Source of the DNA: Treponema sp.
Lineage (GTDB): Bacteria > Spirochaetota > Spirochaetia > Treponematales > Breznakiellaceae
DNA: 42,403 bases
Assembly (NCBI GenBank): GCA_031267675.1
Contig: JAIRYT010000102.1
Location: 1-42,403, forward strand
Reading direction: 5' to 3'
Position numbers and translations under genes: made by a program. The notes beneath the pieces are model-generated. The model did no database searches, was not told the DNA's origin, and saw only the letters and a program-made list of their open reading frames with translations. Shown in pieces: positions 7,124 through 15,438 of the stretch. How positions within the stretch are numbered: the first letter of the stretch is position 1; each line of letters begins with the position of its first letter.

Positions 7124-7153
7124 AGTATAACGATGTATATACAAGGAAATCAA
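7124..7153 (-). promoter_or_regulatory. Predicted promoter of pdxK
   Basis: TTGATT (7148-7153), 18-bp spacer, TATACT (7124-7129), minus strand. The leader is about 45 nt and holds the Shine-Dalgarno AAAGGAG. A TGTATATACA palindrome lies in the spacer and could be an operator. Confidence 0.55.
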
Positions 7154-7175
7154 CTGGGCGCGTTGCCTCATGAAA

Positions 7176-7218
7176 GCGAACCATTTTGTTAAATTCCAGG
7201 GTATTCGTGATGGTTCGC
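7176..7218. repeat. Inverted repeat between lipoprotein gene and pdxK
   Basis: GCGAACCAT (7176-7184) and ATGGTTCGC (7210-7218) are perfectly complementary across a 25-nt loop. Located just downstream of the lipoprotein gene (stop at 7273) and upstream of the pdxK promoter. No T-run follows, so it is a weak terminator candidate or an operator. Confidence 0.4.
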
Positions 7219-7272
7219 GAAGTTTGTTTGTGGTAAATTCTCTTTTCAGTTCAAAGCCCGGCCTGAAGCAGC

Positions 7273-8349
7273 TTAGAGCGATTTTCCATCAGCCCCGATT
7301 TTGCCCGAATCCCCGTTGATCAAAAAACGCTGATAATTCGGCGGATTTCCGGAGAGCGTGTCGCCGTACAACAGGGGAATGCCGGGCAGCATAATCATCA
7401 TGTTTATGTTTGCCGCAGGATTGGCGGTCAAAGCGCCGGAAAGGGTGATCCTGGCGCCGCTTCCCAGGCTTACCGCGTTATCGGGCGTCACCACGGCGGA
7501 TTCGCTCATGGTAAAAGAAACCAAACCACTGTCGGCATACACGCCGTCGCCGGCGCTGGCAGAAATATTTTTGCTGATGGTTCCTCCCCTCATGATAAAA
7601 GAGGTGCCGTTGCCGGTAACAAACACGCCGCCGCCGTTACCAAGAGCCGTGTTCCCGCTGATGGCGCCGCCTGTCATGGTAAAGGTTCCTTTGGTAATAT
7701 ACACGCCGCCGCCGGTGCTCGCGGCCGTGTTCCCGCTGATAGCGCCGCCGTTCATGATAAAGGTTCCGCCGGCAATATGTACGGCGCCGCGGCCGGTTGC
7801 CGTATTCCTGCTGATAACGCCGCCGTTCATGGTAAAGGTTCCGCCGGTGTCAATGGAGACAGCGCCGCAGGTGCCGGCGCCGTTTCGTAGTTCAGCCCCC
7901 CTGTTCAGGGTAAGATGTGCCGAACTCCCCCCAATATTGATCAGCCCGCCGGCGCCAACGCCGCCGCCGTCCAGAATCAGGGTTCCCTTGTTCCGGTCGG
8001 TTCCCAGGGTAAGGCGTCCGCCGATCACGGTAAACAACGCGCTTGTCCCTTCCCGGCGGATATGGACAGTCCGGCCGTCGCGGTAGGCCTCCAGGGTAAT
8101 GGCTTTTGAGCTGTTTACGGCTATGGCGGCGGGAATCGTAATGTCGCACATCACGGTAAAGGTGCGCCCGCCGGATGCGCCGGCTATGGCGTCCGCCAGT
8201 TCTTTTCCGCTGGTAATGGGGTGGACAGAAAGATTGTACTCAATGTCTTCTTTAAGGGGGGCGTTAAGCTGTTCACAGCCGGAAGCAAAGAAGATGCCAA
8301 GGAAGGGAAGAAGGAAAAACCTGTTCCAGCCCGTCATACTGGCTCTCAT
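7273..8349 (-). CDS. Surface/periplasmic lipoprotein with beta-helix repeats
   Basis: 358 residues from the ATG at 8349. Signal peptide with lipobox FFASGC, lipidated Cys25. Residues ~150-270 carry about five tandem repeats built on GGTFTMNGGAISGNTA with GGxVY/GGxVF between them, typical of right-handed parallel beta-helix (pectate-lyase-like) proteins. No catalytic residues can be assigned, so a structural or adhesive role is as likely as polysaccharide binding. A promoter at 8356-8385 ends 6 nt before this ATG, which decides the start over TTG 8355 or ATG 8337. The repeat unit could vary in number by slippage. Confidence 0.75.
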   Translation of the reverse strand: MRASMTGWNRFFLLPFLGIFFASGCEQLNAPLKEDIEYNLSVHPITSGKELADAIAGASGGRTFTVMCDITIPAAIAVNSSKAITLEAYRDGRTVHIRREGTSALFTVIGGRLTLGTDRNKGTLILDGGGVGAGGLINIGGSSAHLTLNRGAELRNGAGTCGAVSIDTGGTFTMNGGVISRNTATGRGAVHIAGGTFIMNGGAISGNTAASTGGGVYITKGTFTMTGGAISGNTALGNGGGVFVTGNGTSFIMRGGTISKNISASAGDGVYADSGLVSFTMSESAVVTPDNAVSLGSGARITLSGALTANPAANINMMIMLPGIPLLYGDTLSGNPPNYQRFLINGDSGKIGADGKSL

Positions 8350-8355
8350 GATCAA

Positions 8356-8385
8356 AAGATACTTGCGTTACGGGCCTATCGTCAA
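8356..8385 (-). promoter_or_regulatory. Predicted promoter, leaderless geometry
   Basis: TTGACG (8380-8385), 18-bp spacer, TATCTT (8356-8361), minus strand; six bases then the ATG at 8349. It lies between the stop of the diguanylate cyclase gene and the lipoprotein start. Confidence 0.5.
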
Positions 8386-8394
8386 ATTTGTCTG

Positions 8395-9891
8395 TCAAGT
8401 TTTTGCCGGAGCGTTCGCGTCATAAAAAACTACCCGGTTGCGGCCCAATTCCTTGGCCTGGTAAAGGCCCTTGTCGGCCATATCGATTAACTCGCTTACC
8501 GAACATACCGGGTTGCTTTCGGCGACTCCTATGCTCACGGTACAGGGAACAAGAATATTGCCGTGGACACAGGGGGTGTTTTCAATTGAGTCGCGGATAC
8601 GTTCGGCCAACAGCATCACCGCCTCTTTGGAAGTGTCGGTAAGGACGACAAATTCTTCGCCGCCGTAACGGCACAGAAGATCGTAGGCCCGCAGGGTGTT
8701 TTTCATAACCATTGACGCGTTTTTTAAAACCTCGTCTCCGGCAAGGTGTCCGTAGGTATCGTTTACTTTTTTAAAAAAGTCCAAATCCAGAATCATCGCA
8801 AAACAGGTAGTGTTAAAGCGCCGGGCCTTTTCCAGCGATCCCATAGCCAGTTCCATAAAATGGCGGCGGTTGTGAAGGCCCGTAAGCGCGTCGGTGTAGG
8901 CGAATACTTCCAGCGCGTCGGCGCGTATCGAAGTGGTGTTTATTTTATCCACCGCCAGATAAAGGTTTTTGTTTAAATCGTAACGGATAACCGAATTAGC
9001 CAAAAGAAGCCCTGCGGAACGAAGCACCGATTCTTCGGCGCCGGTAAAACGCTGTTCCCTGCTGCGGTCGTATCCGACAAAACCCCAGAGCAGATCCTTG
9101 ATAAACACGGGAACAATGAGCAGCGCTTTAATTCCGGTGGGAACAAACGATTCAATTTCGCTGCTTACTTCGCGTACCAGATGATTGTAATTGTTGGCGC
9201 GCGTGAGTGTTTCTTCGAGTCCGGGCCAGGAATGGTAGGGAATATCGGTGGTATATTCCTCGCCCAGGGTAGGCTCGATGGAATCCGTCCACTCGTAAAT
9301 TTCGGTACAGCAAAGAATGCCTTCCACAAGGTGATTTTTATACATATAGACGCGGGCAAGTCCCGCGGCGTTTCCAATAATTTCCATGCTTAACTGCACT
9401 GTTTTTTCAAAGCCCGAATCTTCGGCGTTTAGAAGAATTTCGGCTGTTTCGGACACGCAGCGGTACAGTTTTTCTTTTTGCGAAAGTTCCACGGCGGCGG
9501 AGTCTGCCCGGGTGGTAAAATATTCCAGCGCCCGGCCTTCCAGCACCTGCGTGGTACCCAGCACAAAATTCTTGCCGCCCTTGGAATAGCCCTTGCCAAG
9601 ACTGCGTACCCAGCGGTAGCTGCCCCGGTACAGAATACGATAGTCGGCAATCTGGTGACTGCCCGGTTTTTCGTTGACCAGGTTAAACACCTGTTTAATA
9701 ACATCGCGGTCGCTTTCGTGAACAAGGTAAAGAAAGGTATCCAGCTTGACCGATTTTTCGCCAATGCCGATAATTTCGCCGGCTTTTTGATCAAGGTGAA
9801 GAATGCCCCCGGACAAATCCCAGAGCCCCAGTCCGTAGGCTCCAATAACGTCCATGAGCGCCATCGTACGATTTTCAAATAATTCTGTCAC
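8395..9891 (-). CDS. Diguanylate cyclase, PAS-GAF-GGDEF
   Basis: 498 residues, no membrane segment, cytoplasmic. A PAS domain (about 10-125, PAS fold-3 type with YRWVRSLGKG), a GAF domain (about 150-310) and a GGDEF domain (about 335-495) follow one another. The active site is G410-G-E-E-F414 and the allosteric inhibitory site is R401-A-Y-D404 exactly five residues before it, so the enzyme should make cyclic di-GMP from two GTP and be product-inhibited. The GTG start overlaps the TGA of the GerMN gene (GTGA), indicating translational coupling. Ligands of PAS and GAF are unknown. The PilZ protein at 2898 is a possible receptor. Confidence 0.9.
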   Translation of the reverse strand: MTELFENRTMALMDVIGAYGLGLWDLSGGILHLDQKAGEIIGIGEKSVKLDTFLYLVHESDRDVIKQVFNLVNEKPGSHQIADYRILYRGSYRWVRSLGKGYSKGGKNFVLGTTQVLEGRALEYFTTRADSAAVELSQKEKLYRCVSETAEILLNAEDSGFEKTVQLSMEIIGNAAGLARVYMYKNHLVEGILCCTEIYEWTDSIEPTLGEEYTTDIPYHSWPGLEETLTRANNYNHLVREVSSEIESFVPTGIKALLIVPVFIKDLLWGFVGYDRSREQRFTGAEESVLRSAGLLLANSVIRYDLNKNLYLAVDKINTTSIRADALEVFAYTDALTGLHNRRHFMELAMGSLEKARRFNTTCFAMILDLDFFKKVNDTYGHLAGDEVLKNASMVMKNTLRAYDLLCRYGGEEFVVLTDTSKEAVMLLAERIRDSIENTPCVHGNILVPCTVSIGVAESNPVCSVSELIDMADKGLYQAKELGRNRVVFYDANAPAKT

Positions 9892-10589
9892 AACATATCC
9901 TTGCTGATCGGGCTGCCTATCCAGATTCCTTCGCCCAGATAATCCTGCCGTTTTCCGTCAATCAAAATCTGCACATCTTTTATATTGGAAAATTCAGTGG
10001 CGGTAAGCACGATCTGCCGGCGCTGTCCCACATAGCCTTCAATTCCGTCCTGGTTAAAAAGAAATTCTTCGTTAAAGTTAAGGTACGCGGTGCTGCCCCG
10101 GACGGTCGCGCCGAGCAGGCGAGTCTGCGCGGGAATAAGCGACCGCAGGCCTTTTTTTGCTTCATCTGCCGCCGGCCCCCTGATAAGGGCGTCTATGGTG
10201 TCGCGGAGCGGGCTGTCGCTCGAAGGAAGGCTGCGCGTTACCCTGGTTTGAAGAATCGCCCCGTCATTGTCAATCCGCAGTAAATAGAGGTTCCGGTCAA
10301 CTGTACGCGGGTTCGTACGCTCCACCGCAGCCGGCCCGGCGGGCGCGTCCGGCGGGGCTTCGACGACCGGCGCCGCGACCGCCGGCGCTGTGTCGCTTTC
10401 GGCGACATCGTCCCCGTCAGGCGGCGCTTCTTCTTCCTCTGCGGGCGGGCGGTTTAGCACATTGGTTTGGGCAAGGGTCGCCTTGATCCGCTCAAGGTTG
10501 AACATAAAAAGGAGGGTAACGCCCAGGATAAAGGCAAGCCAAAAGAACAGCCAGCCCGCACCGGATTTTTTTCTTACATGAGAAGCCAT
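9888..10589 (-). CDS. Membrane-anchored GerMN-domain protein
   Basis: 233 residues from the ATG at 10589. A single N-terminal membrane anchor (about 13-32), an acidic Pro/Ala-rich linker (about 45-95), then a GerMN domain (about 100-230) with the SLxxxDSPLRDTIDALIRGP and TAYLNFNEEF stations. GerMN domains are found in GerM spore proteins and in non-sporulating bacteria, probably as peptidoglycan-associated modules; the role here is unknown. The promoter at 10597-10625 ends 7 nt before this ATG. An in-frame TTG at 10625 is inside that promoter and is rejected. The 3' end overlaps the diguanylate cyclase start, so the two may work together. Confidence 0.75.
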   Translation of the reverse strand: MASHVRKKSGAGWLFFWLAFILGVTLLFMFNLERIKATLAQTNVLNRPPAEEEEAPPDGDDVAESDTAPAVAAPVVEAPPDAPAGPAAVERTNPRTVDRNLYLLRIDNDGAILQTRVTRSLPSSDSPLRDTIDALIRGPAADEAKKGLRSLIPAQTRLLGATVRGSTAYLNFNEEFLFNQDGIEGYVGQRRQIVLTATEFSNIKDVQILIDGKRQDYLGEGIWIGSPISKDML

Positions 10590-10596
10590 TTCCTTT

Positions 10597-10625
10597 ATAA
10601 TAGATGGCTCCCGCCCCCTCGTCAA
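10597..10625 (-). promoter_or_regulatory. Promoter of gerMN-cyclase operon, leaderless geometry
   Basis: TTGACG (10620-10625), 17-bp spacer, TATTAT (10597-10602), minus strand; the ATG begins after 7 bases. The -35 box overlaps that of the divergent mla promoter. Confidence 0.6.
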
Positions 10626-10647
10626 TCGCCCGCAATGGGTCTATACT
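10619..10647 (+). promoter_or_regulatory. Promoter of mlaEFD operon, leaderless geometry
   Basis: TCGTCA (10619-10624), 17-bp spacer, TATACT (10642-10647); six bases then ATG at 10654. Its -35 shares bases with the divergent minus-strand promoter, so the two cannot be occupied at once. Confidence 0.5.
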
Positions 10648-10653
10648 AAAAGT

Positions 10654-11418
10654 ATGTTCGCCAGAGTACTCAATAAACTCGACGGTTTGGGCCGGTACTT
10701 TACTTTTTTGGGGGAGCTGCTTCGCAGCGTCGTCATGAGGCCGTTCCGTTTTGCCCAGGTAATCGCCGAAATTGAGCTGTTGGGCGTCAATTCGATCATG
10801 ATCATCCTGCTTTCCGGCGGGGCGATTGGCATGATTTTCGCCCTCCAGATGGTGGTGATGTTTCAGATGTTTCAGGCGGAAGTCGGCACCGGCGCGGCGG
10901 TCGCCATCGCCATGGCCCGCGAGCTGGCCCCCATCATTACCACGCTTATGCTGATTGCCAAAAACGGCTCTGCGATGGCCGCCGAACTGGGGACCATGCA
11001 GGTTACCGAACAAATTGACGCGCTGGAGTCAATGTCGATCAACGTGGTTCAATATCTGGTGCTGCCCAAGGTAATCGCCTCGATTTTGGTGTTTCCCGTG
11101 CTGACGCTGCTGGCCAACGTAATAGGCGCGCTGGGGGCCTATGTCATTTCCACGGAACTGTACGGAATAGATTCCGCCAGCTATCTCGATTATATGTTCG
11201 ACCTTCTTAAACCGGCGGATGTGGCAAGCGGGCTTATCAAGGCGACCGTAATGGGGTTTATTACGGCGACAATCTGCTGTTTTTACGGCCTTCATACAAC
11301 CCAGGGAGCAAAGGGAGTCGGCGACAGCGCGACAAAAGCCGTTGTGGCGTCCTCTGTTTCCATCCTTATGGCGGACTATATTATGGCCTCCATGATGATG
11401 AGGCTGCTCTATGGCTGA
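10654..11418 (+). CDS. mlaE: MlaE-family lipid transport permease
   Basis: 254 residues, about five or six hydrophobic segments. It contains the family core GTGAAVAIAMARELAPIITT and the EIDALESMSINVVQYLVLPK coupling region that contacts the ATPase. It is the membrane permease of the MCE-type lipid transporter which moves phospholipids between inner and outer membranes. First gene of an operon in the order permease, ATPase, MCE protein; the next gene starts 8 bp before its stop. No mlaB, mlaC or mlaA is seen in the window, as in many non-proteobacterial systems. Confidence 0.92.
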   Translation: MFARVLNKLDGLGRYFTFLGELLRSVVMRPFRFAQVIAEIELLGVNSIMIILLSGGAIGMIFALQMVVMFQMFQAEVGTGAAVAIAMARELAPIITTLMLIAKNGSAMAAELGTMQVTEQIDALESMSINVVQYLVLPKVIASILVFPVLTLLANVIGALGAYVISTELYGIDSASYLDYMFDLLKPADVASGLIKATVMGFITATICCFYGLHTTQGAKGVGDSATKAVVASSVSILMADYIMASMMMRLLYG

Positions 11419-12166
11419 GACTATCATTCGTACCGAAAAGCTTGCAAAGGCCTTTGGTCAAAACCATGTGCTGCGCGATGTTTCTGTCGCCATACCCGAA
11501 AAGGTTATTTACGCGGTCATCGGCCAGAGCGGCACCGGTAAAAGCGTTCTTGTCAAGACAATCATTGGCATGATCAAACCAGACGCGGGCCGTATCTGGT
11601 TTAAGGACAAGGAGCTTTCCGGCCTGTCGCGGGGCGAAATGACGCCGATACGGCGTTTTTTTGGGTATTCGTTCCAGAACGCCGCGCTGTTTGACTCAAT
11701 GACCGTGGGCGAAAATCTGGCCTTTCCCCTTGTCGAAGTGCTGGGATTAAAGAATAAGGACGAAATAAACAAAAAAGTAGCGGAACTTCTTGATTGGATC
11801 GAGCTTCCCGGTATAGAATTAAAGTGGCCCGACGAGCTTTCCGGCGGAATGCGAAAGCGCGTGGGCGTTGCGCGGGCGTTGATCCTTAACCCCGAGGTGC
11901 TGTTCTTTGACGAACCTACCACCGGGCTTGACCCGGTGCTTTCCGAGACAATCAACAATTTGGTTGTCCGCGTAAACAAGGAGCTCGGAATTACCTGTGT
12001 TATGATAACCCACGATATTCCCGCGGCGTTTCGTATCGCCGACGACATCGCGTTTCTGGATCAGGGGTATATTATCGCGCAGGGCAGCGCCGGGGATCTG
12101 GCAAAATCGGATCATCCCATGGTAAGGGATTTTATACGCATTTCCTTTAACGAGCTAAAAATATGA
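11411..12166 (+). CDS. mlaF: MlaF-family ABC ATPase of lipid transporter
   Basis: 251 residues. Walker A G38-QSGTGK-S45, Q-loop around residue 92, signature LSGGM near 143, Walker B with EPTTGLDP near 170, and the switch His in MITHD near 199. It powers the MlaE permease. The ATG overlaps the end of mlaE by 8 bp, and its stop overlaps the start of mlaD (ATGA), so all three are coupled. Confidence 0.93.
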   Translation: MAETIIRTEKLAKAFGQNHVLRDVSVAIPEKVIYAVIGQSGTGKSVLVKTIIGMIKPDAGRIWFKDKELSGLSRGEMTPIRRFFGYSFQNAALFDSMTVGENLAFPLVEVLGLKNKDEINKKVAELLDWIELPGIELKWPDELSGGMRKRVGVARALILNPEVLFFDEPTTGLDPVLSETINNLVVRVNKELGITCVMITHDIPAAFRIADDIAFLDQGYIIAQGSAGDLAKSDHPMVRDFIRISFNELKI

Positions 12167-13524
12167 ATGTGACACGATACGCCAAGGTAGCGCTTTTCTT
12201 TGTTGTTCTGGGGGCGGTAGGCATAGGGTATGTGGTCCTTTCCGCGGACGGCTTTAGCGGCTTTAACACGGTTGCCTACAGCGCGGTTTTGCCGGACGCG
12301 ACAGGGCTTTCGCAGCAATCCAAAGTGTATATGGCCGGCGTTCAGGTCGGCAAAATAGACGGAATATCCATCAGCGGCAGGCAGGCGCGGATAAAAATGG
12401 CGATTCTTAAGGATGTTGAATTACACGAAGGCGCCACAATAGCGCGGCGTTCGTCTTCGATATTGGGAACATCGATGATCGCCCTGGACCCCGGGAATGA
12501 TTTTGAACCGGTGCTTCCGCCGGGGAGCATGCTTGGCACTACCAGGGGCGGCGACCTTATGAGTGTCGCGAGCGACGTACTCGAAGAAATACGCAACAAT
12601 CATTTACAGCTGCTGGAAGTTTCCATACAAACCTTTAATTCCATCGCGGGCAAGCTTGACGCGGTCATGGATGCGGAACTTGCCAAGATTTCCGAAATTC
12701 TGGATAACGCGGTAAACATTACGGCAAATGTCGATTATATCCTTTCGGCGCACGGAGAAGACATTAGCCTGTCGCTTTCGGAAGTAAGGCTTGCCCTTCA
12801 AAATATACGGGCGATTTCCGATCAGATTGCTTCCGGAGAGGGCACGGTAGGCGAACTTATCTACGATGACTCGCTGTATAACGAAGTGGAAGTTGCCGTG
12901 GTAAAACTGCAAACCGCCATTGACGGCGCGAACGAGTTTCTTGCGCGGGCCAATAATATGGGCCTTTTAATTGATACGGGCGCGAACTACGGTTTTAACA
13001 GCAAGAATGTACGCGCCGGCGCGTCTCTGGTTCTTGAGCCGGCCTCAGGCGACCGCTGGTACCGCCTGGGCGTAAACGGCGCGCCCGACGGAATAAGCAC
13101 CCGCACCGTAACCACAACATCCGGAACGGCGACAAGTTACGAAGATAAAACAGAAACAAAATATACGTTTTCGATTGACGCGGAAATCGCGCGTCGTTTT
13201 GGCATGGTAACGGTCCGGGGCGGTTTGCTGGAAAGCACCGCCGGTCTTGGCGTTGATATCCGGCCGGTACGCTGGGTAGCCCTGTCGGGCGAAGTATTTA
13301 AATTCAAGAATGACAGCCTGCCGAATTTGCGGGCAACCGCGACGTTCTATCCCTTCTATAACCCCGAAGCAAATAATCCCCTAAACTGGCTTTACCTTAA
13401 GGCGGGGGTGTACGACACGCTTAACAAAGATCGCGACTTCTTCCTGGGCGGCGGCGTACGTTTTAGCGACCGCGAAATAAAGGGCCTTGCGGGAATGGCG
13501 TTTACCGTGTACGGCGCGCAATAA
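12163..13524 (+). CDS. mlaD: MlaD-family MCE protein with long C-terminal extension
   Basis: 453 residues. An N-terminal membrane anchor (about 8-27) is followed by one MCE domain (about 38-118, with LPDATGLSQQSKVYMAGVQVGKI and the SSSILGTSMIAL strand), then helical segments (about 130-260). Residues ~270-453 are rich in alternating polar/hydrophobic strands and aromatic residues and end in FTVYGAQ, unlike E. coli MlaD (183 residues). The tail looks like a beta-barrel or outer-membrane-directed domain and could replace the missing MlaC/MlaA. The MCE assignment is firm, the tail function is inference. Confidence 0.85.
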   Translation: MNVTRYAKVALFFVVLGAVGIGYVVLSADGFSGFNTVAYSAVLPDATGLSQQSKVYMAGVQVGKIDGISISGRQARIKMAILKDVELHEGATIARRSSSILGTSMIALDPGNDFEPVLPPGSMLGTTRGGDLMSVASDVLEEIRNNHLQLLEVSIQTFNSIAGKLDAVMDAELAKISEILDNAVNITANVDYILSAHGEDISLSLSEVRLALQNIRAISDQIASGEGTVGELIYDDSLYNEVEVAVVKLQTAIDGANEFLARANNMGLLIDTGANYGFNSKNVRAGASLVLEPASGDRWYRLGVNGAPDGISTRTVTTTSGTATSYEDKTETKYTFSIDAEIARRFGMVTVRGGLLESTAGLGVDIRPVRWVALSGEVFKFKNDSLPNLRATATFYPFYNPEANNPLNWLYLKAGVYDTLNKDRDFFLGGGVRFSDREIKGLAGMAFTVYGAQ

Positions 13525-13530
13525 CTTATC

Positions 13531-15438
13531 CTATCCCTCTTCCAGCAAACGGGCGGTCTGTTCCCATTCCCCGCTTTTTGTGTCGATTGCTATTTTGGTT
13601 TTATCCAGCGCCGCTTTTGTTTCGCGGGCTTTTACGGCGTCGCGGTATACGCCGCTTTGCGACAGGAGCTGTTCCAGGCGTTTGTATTCTGTTTCCAGCG
13701 CTTCCAGCTCTTCAAGTAATTGCTGTTCGTTTTTTTTAAGCCGGCGAAGCTGTGCCTGCCGTTCCTTGGAAACACGCCGATCTTCGTTTTTTTCCGGCGT
13801 TTTGGGTATTTCGCGCTCCTGGACCCGCGCGTGTTCAAGATAGTAGCCGTAACCGCCGTAAAAAAGCCGCGCGCCGCTTTCGGAGCTCAGTTCCAGGGTT
13901 TTGGTTGACAACGATTCCATAAACGCGCGGTCATGGGAAACAAACACAATCGTGCCGCTAAAGGCGTTAAGCGCGTCAAGAAGAATATCTTTGGAATGCA
14001 GATCAAGGTGATTGGTAGGTTCGTCCAGAATTAAAAGATTTGCCCCTTTAAGCAAAAGACACAAAAGGGCAAGGCGGATTTTTTCTCCTCCCGATAATAC
14101 CGAAACACTTTTGTAAACATCGTCGCCCGGAAAAAGAAACGCGCCCAGCATATCGCGCAGTTTTGGAACAAGGGAATCGGGCGCGCGGTTTTCGATAAAC
14201 TCAAGCACGCTTGCGGCGCCGTTCAAAAAGAGGCGTTCGGCATTATCCTGCGAAAAATACGCGCCGCTAATTCCCGCGCCAAAAGAAACACTGCCGGAAA
14301 AATCAGTGTCCGCCCCGGCGATGATGCGCAGCAGCGTCGATTTACCCGCGCCGTTTTTTCCGGCGACCACCAGGCGCTCCCCCGAATCAAGCAAAAGGTT
14401 TAGGTTTTCCAGCACGCGTTTTGTTCCGTAGCTTTTGCCGACGCCCTCAAGTTTTACCGCCGTACGGCCCGAGTGGGGCGGCGGCGGAAAACGTATCGAG
14501 ATTTTTTTAAGTGACGGCGGGGTTTCGATCCGGTTTTCTTTTATTTTTTCAATTTTTTTAATCCGTTCCTGTACCATCGCCGCCTTGCTTGCCTTGTAAC
14601 GGAAACGGCGGATTAATTCTTCTGATTTTGCTATTTCTTCTTCCTGTTCGGCGTACTGTTTTAACAGGCTTGCCATTTCCGTTTGCCGTGTTTTTTCGTA
14701 TGCGCTGTAATTGCCGGCATAGCGTCTGCACCTTCCCTGAAACAGCTCGTATACTTCGTTAACCAGCGTGTCAAGAAAATAACGATCATGGGAAACAAGT
14801 AAATAACCCCCCTTAAAGGAAGCCAGATATGCCTCCAGCCAGGTACGCGCTTCGATATCAAGATAGTTTGTCGGTTCGTCAAGCAGCATAATATCGGGAT
14901 TTTCGAGCAGCACTTTGGCAAGCGCGATACGCATCTGCCAGCCGCCCGAAAATTCCGCCGCCCCTTTGCGGTAATCGGCGGCGGAAAAGCCAAGCCCGTC
15001 CAGCACGCGGCCAATCGCCGCATCCCGTTCGTAGTAACCGGAAGCTTCTACCGCTTCCTGCAATTTATGGTACGCTTCGACAAGAGACGCGCTTTCGCGG
15101 GCTGTTTTAAGTTTTTCGCCCAGGACATCCATGGAGACAAGCAGTTCCTGAATGCGGGCAAACGCTGTTTCCGCTTCTTCCCAAAGGGTGCGCCCCGAAA
15201 GATAAGCGCCGGGTGTCTGCGGCAGATACGAAACGCGGCAGTCTTTGCTTGCGGTAACTTCGCCGCAGTCCGCCTTGACAAGGCCGGCGGCGATTTTCAT
15301 AAGGGTAGTTTTGCCCGATCCGTTTACCCCCGCCAGGGCGGCATGCGAACCGGTTGCAAGCAAAAGGGTTACTTCTTTGAGCAAATCCCTGTCGCCAAAG
15401 GCAAACGAGATTTTACTGCATTGAACGCGGCTGTCCAC
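13531..15438 (-). CDS. ABC-F family ATPase
   Basis: 635 residues with two nucleotide-binding domains and no membrane segments. First domain: GVNGSGKTT near 38, FSGGW, DEPTNYLD. Second domain: GKNGAGKST near 355, LSGGEK, DEPTNHLD. The interdomain linker (about 240-310) is charged and helical and a C-terminal coiled coil (about 545-635) is present, typical of Uup/YdiF-like ABC-F proteins that act on ribosomes. The specific subfamily is not assigned. GTG start overlaps the TAG of the upstream lipoprotein gene (TAGTG). It converges with mlaD with six bases between stops. Confidence 0.9.
   Translation of the reverse strand: MDSRVQCSKISFAFGDRDLLKEVTLLLATGSHAALAGVNGSGKTTLMKIAAGLVKADCGEVTASKDCRVSYLPQTPGAYLSGRTLWEEAETAFARIQELLVSMDVLGEKLKTARESASLVEAYHKLQEAVEASGYYERDAAIGRVLDGLGFSAADYRKGAAEFSGGWQMRIALAKVLLENPDIMLLDEPTNYLDIEARTWLEAYLASFKGGYLLVSHDRYFLDTLVNEVYELFQGRCRRYAGNYSAYEKTRQTEMASLLKQYAEQEEEIAKSEELIRRFRYKASKAAMVQERIKKIEKIKENRIETPPSLKKISIRFPPPPHSGRTAVKLEGVGKSYGTKRVLENLNLLLDSGERLVVAGKNGAGKSTLLRIIAGADTDFSGSVSFGAGISGAYFSQDNAERLFLNGAASVLEFIENRAPDSLVPKLRDMLGAFLFPGDDVYKSVSVLSGGEKIRLALLCLLLKGANLLILDEPTNHLDLHSKDILLDALNAFSGTIVFVSHDRAFMESLSTKTLELSSESGARLFYGGYGYYLEHARVQEREIPKTPEKNEDRRVSKERQAQLRRLKKNEQQLLEELEALETEYKRLEQLLSQSGVYRDAVKARETKAALDKTKIAIDTKSGEWEQTARLLEEG

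Noticed and set aside
7358-8086. Pro/Ala-rich plus-strand frame opposite the beta-helix lipoprotein
   Set aside because: Translation of the complementary strand of the tandem repeats; no start signal.
10492-11013. Minus-strand frame rich in His/Gly opposite mlaE
   Set aside because: Composition is what antisense of a membrane-protein gene gives; it overlaps the divergent promoter.
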